The notes under the pieces were generated by a model, which did no database searches, was not told the origin of the DNA, and worked only from the letters and a program-made list of their open reading frames with translations. From the NCBI GenBank assembly GCA_031315995.1, contig JALDRG010000004.1:1-64000 (forward strand): a stretch of 64,000 nt of DNA, given 5' to 3'. The stretch comes from Nitrospira sp. GTDB lineage: Bacteria; Nitrospirota; Nitrospiria; Nitrospirales; Nitrospiraceae. Shown piece by piece: positions 59,628-64,000 of the stretch; within the stretch, counting starts at the first letter, position 1, and each line of letters opens with the position of its first letter. The translations under genes and the position numbers were made by a program.

Positions 59628-60002
59628 ACCAACCAGAACCTCCAAGAACCGCATGGGCTGCGCGGGAGTCGTCAGCAACAACAGAGCCTGGCTGCGAAAG
59701 CAGCGCAGCCCTGCGCAATCCATCGAATTGTTATGGTTATGCTATCGACATCCGACGCAATGAGCGGGTTGATTTCAGCATCAGCATGCTTCAATACCAC
59801 GGACAGGCACATATGCGCATCTGGTGAGCGTATCCGAAGAAAGGAGAGTGCATCGTCCGGCCGACGACCTTGGCCTGGATGCGTCCATCCTCTTCGATAG
59901 TCCCTCTCCAGCCGTCAGCCTGCTCTCGACTCCTCACGTGTCCAGCCCGCTTCTTGATGTGTTCCACTCCCTGTGATAGCGTTTCAAGAGAGGGACGTGC
60001 GC
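59628..60002. other. divergent gap between dab and metal-efflux operons
   Basis: 375 bp with no supported gene. AAGGAG at 59841 precedes a GTG frame of 42 codons by only one base, too close to be a ribosome site. No operator copy was found. Promoters of both operons should lie here but are not recognisable. Confidence 0.35.
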
Positions 60003-60488
60003 ATGCCGACCATTTTTCGCCGAATCATCAGACTCGACCCGATCCTTCGTGCCTGGGCGGTGATGTGGCTGCTTGCATTCCCTCTGTTCCACATTCATCC
60101 CGAGACGGATCCTCATCATGGGAAAGCCGGCCACATCCATGCCGTTGCCGTCCACACGGTCTTTTCGGGTGACCTCGAGGGCGAGTTCGGCGACCACCGC
60201 GAGGCCCAACACCGCGCGCCGGACGCAGAATCGGGAACGGTTTTCAGCGAAGAAGGGCCGCATGTCTGGAAGGCCGATCCCGAGCTGAGCTTTACGCTGC
60301 TGAATGATGCCACCGACCGCAAGCTTGCGAAACCGCTGCTGACGCATCTCCTGTTTGTCACACACAATATCCCGCGCGTCCCTGAGCACCGTGACCGGTC
60401 CGCCGTGCACGGCGCTTCCCCCGTCGCGTTTCCGCTCCTCCTGTGCGACATTCCTGCGCGCGCGCCTCCCTCCACGCTCCTCGGCTGA
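60003..60488 (+). CDS. His-rich exported protein before the efflux operon (CzcI-like position)
   Basis: 161 aa with a membrane/signal helix near the N-terminus (ILRAWAVMWLLAFPLFHIHP) and histidine-rich stretches (HIHPETDPHHGKAGHIHAVAVH and GDHREAQH). Occupies the place of CzcI-like small periplasmic regulators in front of czcC, but I see no family-specific motif, so that role is inferred from position. GAGAGGGACG before the ATG at 60003. Co-directional with the outer-membrane factor 103 bp downstream. Confidence 0.6.
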   Translation: MPTIFRRIIRLDPILRAWAVMWLLAFPLFHIHPETDPHHGKAGHIHAVAVHTVFSGDLEGEFGDHREAQHRAPDAESGTVFSEEGPHVWKADPELSFTLLNDATDRKLAKPLLTHLLFVTHNIPRVPEHRDRSAVHGASPVAFPLLLCDIPARAPPSTLLG

Positions 60489-60591
60489 CCATCGTTCGTT
60501 CGACATCTCATGTCCTGATCGCAAGCAGCTCGCCGGCCGAGGCCGTCCCTCGCGCCATCGTGAGCCGGTTGCGGAACGGAGGAGGCTCCCG

Positions 60592-61851
60592 ATGATAATT
60601 CGTATCATCATTTCCCTAATTATTGCGAGTGCTACCGCCGGCCTTGGCACAGGCGGCACGGCGGCCAGGGCGGAAACGCCGGGCCTGGCCGCCTATTCGT
60701 TACCTGATATTCTGACGCTGGCGGCGCAACACAATCCGGCCCTGGCTGGTGCCGAAGGGCTGGTCCAGCAAAGTCATGGCCAACAGATTGCGGCGGGTGC
60801 CTATCCGAACCCGTCCGTCTCCGGCAGCGCCGGGCGTGGAACCATTCGCGACCCGAGCACCGGCACGAGCATAATCGAGCACACATTCTCAGTGCAACAG
60901 CCCCTCGAATGGTCCGGTAAGCGACAGGCCCGCCAGGAGGCGGCTGATGCCGGAGCAGCCGGGGCGACCGCGGCACTGGAAGACACCCGTCTCACCGTGC
61001 TCGCCGATGTGAAGGTGGCATTTTACCACCTGCTCTTCGCCCAGCGCGATCTGGAACTGGCCACACAGAACGTCACCAGCGTGGAAGAAGTCTTGCGCAC
61101 CGTGCATGCACGCGTGGCGGCCGGTGAAGCCACCTCCTTCGACAGCATGAAAGCCGGCGTGGAGGTGCAGAAAGCCAAGAAAGAAGTGGCCCGCGCGAGC
61201 AGTACCCTGCTGGTGGCCAAGGCCCGGTTGAATACCCTCACCGCCGGGTCGCTCGGAAAAGCGTTCTCGATCCAAGGCGATTTTCACTCACCCACACTCC
61301 GTCTGAGCACGGATGATCTGGCGGCGCACGCCATCGAACGACACCCTGCCGTGCGCCGCCTGAGCAAATTGGCGGAACAGGCTGAACATACGGTGCGATT
61401 TGAACGCGAAGCCCGCGTGCCCAACATCAGCCTCATGGGAAATTATCACCGGGAAGCCGGTGACGAATCGTTTGTTGCCGGACTCAGCGTGCCGCTCCCG
61501 CTCTGGTACCGACGGCAGGGAGAAATTCAATCGGCGCTCGGGGCGAAGCACCGAGCCGATGCGGAGCGCCTGCGCGCACAGAACGAATTGGAGCAGGCAA
61601 TTACCCAACATGCGCAAGAGGTTCAGACGGCGCAGGGTCAACTTCAGGTGTTCGAGACCGGCTTGCTGAAACAGGCCGAGCAGACCTTGGCTGTGGCGCG
61701 CACGAGTTTTCGGCACGGCGCCGCCAGTCTGTTGGATGTGCTGGACGCCCAGCGTGTCTATCGGCAGACTCAGCTGGAATATGCCCAGGCGCGGGCCGAT
61801 CTGTCCATCGCGCTGGCCCGGTTGGAACGGGCGCTTGGAGCATCGCTATGA
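60592..61851 (+). CDS. TolC-family outer-membrane factor (CzcC/CusC-like)
   Basis: 419 aa. Signal peptide, then two OEP repeats with long heptad helices (LTLAAQHNPALAGAEGLVQQ; LSKLAEQAEHTVRFEREARV) and the conserved PNPSVSGSAGR and PLPLWYRRQGEIQSA segments typical of CzcC. Forms the trimeric outer-membrane channel of a heavy-metal RND efflux pump. GGAGGAGGC before ATG. Directly followed by the adaptor and pump genes. Confidence 0.9.
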   Translation: MIIRIIISLIIASATAGLGTGGTAARAETPGLAAYSLPDILTLAAQHNPALAGAEGLVQQSHGQQIAAGAYPNPSVSGSAGRGTIRDPSTGTSIIEHTFSVQQPLEWSGKRQARQEAADAGAAGATAALEDTRLTVLADVKVAFYHLLFAQRDLELATQNVTSVEEVLRTVHARVAAGEATSFDSMKAGVEVQKAKKEVARASSTLLVAKARLNTLTAGSLGKAFSIQGDFHSPTLRLSTDDLAAHAIERHPAVRRLSKLAEQAEHTVRFEREARVPNISLMGNYHREAGDESFVAGLSVPLPLWYRRQGEIQSALGAKHRADAERLRAQNELEQAITQHAQEVQTAQGQLQVFETGLLKQAEQTLAVARTSFRHGAASLLDVLDAQRVYRQTQLEYAQARADLSIALARLERALGASL

Positions 61852-61894
61852 GCCTGCCCGCCTGGTTCACCAGCGGGCAGAGGACGGGAGTGAG

Positions 61895-63061
61895 ATGATG
61901 ATCGTACGACTGGTAACGACCGGAATGATCGTGACCGCCCTTCACCTTCTCTCCGGCTGTGGAGATCGGGGAACGGAGCCGCCGAAACCTCCCTCGACCG
62001 CAGAGGCGCCGCCGGAAACCGCCGCGATCCATGCGATCCACCCACCGCCGTCGGTCCACGCACGTCTGCGCATCCAGCCCGCCGCCCGGCGCGCCGTGCC
62101 GGAACTGGTAACAGCTCCTGGCGAGGTGGCGCTCGACCTCAAGCAGGTCGCCAAAATTACGTCACGCATCGGCGGACAGGTGGAACGGATCCATGTTCAG
62201 CTGGGAGATCGGGTCAAGAAAGGGCAACCGCTCGTCGCCATCGGCAGCCTTCAACTCGATCAGTTGATCGAAGAATACCTCGTCGGGAAGGCGCAAGCCG
62301 ATGTGGCCGAAAACAGCTTCCACCGCACGGAAAAGCTCCGCGCGGACGATATCGTCACGGAACGCAAGTTGATCGAGGACAAGGGGCGGTACCTTGAAAC
62401 CCAGGCGCGCTATCAACACATCCGAGAGAAACTCACGAACATGGGCATCTCCACCAAGCAGCTTGAAGAAGGACAGCATGAGAACACCCATCTCTACACC
62501 CTGACCGCTCCGATCGCGGGGACGGTCGTCGCGCAGAATGCGGTGCGCGGACAAGGAATGGCGCCCGGTGACGAACTGTTCGAAGTGGTCGATACCAGCC
62601 GCGTGTGGGTCTTCGCCAACCTGCCCATCGAACAGGCTCGACGGTTCAAAGAAGGCGATACAGGCACGATCACACCCAAGGGCGGCGAGGCCATCACGGC
62701 GCCACTCACCTACATTGCACCGGTCGCGGACGAGACCACGCGCACGATTCGTGTGCGCTTTGAAGTGGCGAATCATCAGGGCCACCTGAAGCCGCGTGAA
62801 TATGTCGAGGTGGTCCTCACCTGGGCCGGCCCACCGGTCGTGGCGGTGCCACGGTCCGCCCTCACCGTCGTGAACAAGGTGCGTGGGGTCTTTGTCGAAC
62901 GGGAAGGCGGCTTCTCATTCCAACCGATCGACGCGGGTCGAGAGGGCGGTGAGTGGGTGGAGATTCAACGGGGCCTGAACGAGGGTGACCCGGTGGTGGT
63001 GGACGGCGCCTTCGATTTGAAGAATGTGCTCCTGAAAGAACAGATCGAATCGGACGGATGA
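61895..63061 (+). CDS. RND efflux periplasmic adaptor lipoprotein (CzcB/CusB-like)
   Basis: 388 aa with lipobox LSGC. Membrane-fusion-protein layout: VEVALDLKQVAKITSRIGGQVERIHVQLGDRVKKGQPL (lipoyl half), a helical hairpin, APIAGTVVAQNAVRGQG (second lipoyl half), then beta-barrel and membrane-proximal domains. ALDL-KQVAKI and GGEAITAPLTYIAPVADE fit the heavy-metal CzcB/CusB group. GGGAGTG before tandem ATGs at 61895 and 61898. Seven bases before the pump gene. Confidence 0.9.
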   Translation: MMIVRLVTTGMIVTALHLLSGCGDRGTEPPKPPSTAEAPPETAAIHAIHPPPSVHARLRIQPAARRAVPELVTAPGEVALDLKQVAKITSRIGGQVERIHVQLGDRVKKGQPLVAIGSLQLDQLIEEYLVGKAQADVAENSFHRTEKLRADDIVTERKLIEDKGRYLETQARYQHIREKLTNMGISTKQLEEGQHENTHLYTLTAPIAGTVVAQNAVRGQGMAPGDELFEVVDTSRVWVFANLPIEQARRFKEGDTGTITPKGGEAITAPLTYIAPVADETTRTIRVRFEVANHQGHLKPREYVEVVLTWAGPPVVAVPRSALTVVNKVRGVFVEREGGFSFQPIDAGREGGEWVEIQRGLNEGDPVVVDGAFDLKNVLLKEQIESDG

Positions 63062-63068
63062 GGAGACC

Positions 63069-64000
63069 ATGGATCGCCTGCTGAGCTTCTCACTCCGTTA
63101 CCGATTCTTTACGCTGGTGGCCATCATGGTCGTCATGGCCGTCGGCCTGTGGTCCTTCGCCCGCCTCAGCATCGACGCGGTCCCGGATCTGACCCCTGTC
63201 CAGGTACAGATCCTCACGCGCGCCCCGGCACTGGGACCGGTCGAGGTCGAGCAATTCGTGACCTTCCCCATCGAAGCCTCTCTCAACGGCCTGCCGGCGC
63301 TACGCGACCTGCGCTCCGTGTCACGGTACGGCCTCTCCGCCGTGACCGCCATCTTCGACGACGGCACGGACATCTACAGAGCCAGGCAACTGGTGACCGA
63401 ACGATTGGCCCAGGCCGTCGAGCGCATCCCGGCGGAGTATGGCCGTCCGATCATGGGCCCCCTGACCACCGGCCTCGGCGAGGTCTATCAATTCACGGTG
63501 GCGGGAGCGGGGTATAGACCGATGGCGCTCAGAACGATCCTGGAATGGGACATCGGAATGAAACTCCGCGCGGTTCCCGGCGTCGTCGAAGTGAATATCT
63601 GGGGAGGCGAACCGAAACAATTCCACGTGATGGTGGATCCCGCCAAACTGCTTTCCTATCAATTATCCCTCCAGCAGATTTTCGACGCCCTCCGTCGCAA
63701 CAATGCGATGGCCGGAGGCGGCTATATCGAACACCAGCGGGAGCAATTGTTGATTCGCGGCGAAGCCCTTGCCGCCGGGGTGAGCGAACTGGCCAAGATC
63801 GTGGTCGCCCATGGAGCAGGAGGAGTGCCGATCTTTGTCTCGGACGTCGCCGACGTGAAAGAAGGGTCGGCCCTCCGGATCGGCGCAGCCACGGCCATGG
63901 GGGAAGGCGAGACCGTGATCGGCATGGTCCAGATGCTGGCGGGCGAGAACGCCCAGCAGGTCGTGACTCGCGTCAAGGCCCGGGTGCGGGAAATTCAAGC
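63069..64000 (+). CDS. heavy-metal RND pump (CzcA/CusA family), 3' end outside window
   Basis: First 310 codons only. Starts MDRLLSFSLRYRFFTLVAIM with AGGAGACC upstream; TM1 is followed by the HME-RND signature IDAVPDLTPVQVQILT and the porter-domain block VEQFVTFPIEASLNGLPALRDLRSVSRYGLS, GVVEVNIWGGEPKQFHV. These place it in the heavy-metal (CzcA/CusA) RND group rather than drug pumps. The substrate-determining TM4 residues lie outside the window, so Cu/Ag versus Zn/Co/Cd cannot be decided. The ORF is open to the last base. Confidence 0.92.
   Translation, partial: MDRLLSFSLRYRFFTLVAIMVVMAVGLWSFARLSIDAVPDLTPVQVQILTRAPALGPVEVEQFVTFPIEASLNGLPALRDLRSVSRYGLSAVTAIFDDGTDIYRARQLVTERLAQAVERIPAEYGRPIMGPLTTGLGEVYQFTVAGAGYRPMALRTILEWDIGMKLRAVPGVVEVNIWGGEPKQFHVMVDPAKLLSYQLSLQQIFDALRRNNAMAGGGYIEHQREQLLIRGEALAAGVSELAKIVVAHGAGGVPIFVSDVADVKEGSALRIGAATAMGEGETVIGMVQMLAGENAQQVVTRVKARVREIQ

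Noticed and set aside
59848..59976. 42-codon GTG frame upstream of the efflux operon
   Set aside because: The AAGGAG lies only one base from the start codon, too close to function.
1..64000. CRISPR arrays, tRNA/rRNA genes, insertion sequences, prophage, defence genes
   Set aside because: Looked for repeat-spacer arrays, cloverleaf ends, terminal inverted repeats with transposases and typical defence domains; none seen. The recurrent dyad is not a CRISPR or mobile element because copies are isolated, short and phased to promoters.

Overview
This is a GC-rich, gene-dense stretch of bacterial chromosome. I see no rRNA, tRNA, CRISPR array, transposase or phage gene. The family content (DabA/DabB inorganic-carbon uptake with a PII-like partner, Slp lipoproteins, a four-helix-bundle copper storage protein, CsbD and PRC-barrel stress proteins, TreY/TreZ/GlgX, and very large PAS histidine kinases) fits a free-living chemolithoautotroph. 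A Nitrospira-type member of Nitrospirota is my best guess; this is inference from family content, not a marker gene.

Layout. 0.1-8.5 kb: envelope lipoproteins (two Slp paralogues, a DUF6279 protein, a cupredoxin-like protein), a Zn-ribbon protein, an EEP phosphatase/PLD-VTT membrane-lipid pair, a copper storage protein and small secreted proteins. 8.8-21.8 kb: a sensory block with a triple-receiver hybrid histidine kinase, stand-alone CheR and CheB, and three paralogous HisKA_3-type kinases, each ending in a receiver domain without a DNA-binding domain. 21.8-30 kb: a leftward stress block (DUF1328, metallothionein, two outer-membrane barrels, two CsbD proteins, PepSY, GlgX, ferritin-like, CBS and small proteins). 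30.4-31.7 kb: two convergent NarL/LuxR response regulators, the only such DNA-binding regulators in the window. 31.8-47.6 kb: outer-membrane protein, H1-like protein, proline-rich protein, methyltransferase, NDH-2, GT4 glycosyltransferase, PRC-barrel proteins, TreY, TreZ, peroxiredoxin and a di-haem peroxidase. 47.7-53.8 kb: a leftward cluster (degenerate HAD protein, SDR, small membrane proteins, SPW, VKOR-like, a truncated epimerase), a three-repeat periplasmic protein and a sigma-54 activator. 54.2-59.6 kb: PII-like, DabA, DabB. 60-64 kb: a heavy-metal RND efflux operon that runs off the window.

Main discovery. An 18-bp inverted repeat, consensus RCYAGG-N6-CCYAGY, recurs at sixteen intergenic places. 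In fourteen of them it lies 21-23 bp (twelve exactly 22 bp) upstream of a TANNNT-like -10 hexamer, pointed at the adjacent gene. The geometry (dyad centred near -43, no recognisable -35) is that of a class II activator site, so I propose an undescribed regulon. It would join the sensor kinases, copper storage, Hsp20-like, CsbD operon, ferritin/GlgX operon, glycosyltransferase, PRC-barrel, peroxidase/peroxiredoxin and proline-rich genes. The response regulator at 30377 carries such a site in front of itself and is the best candidate regulator.

Together the genes describe a cell equipped for metal, oxidative and osmotic or desiccation stress (copper sequestration, metal efflux, trehalose from glycogen, ferritin, peroxidases, envelope proteins), with much of this programme apparently under one multi-input two-component network.
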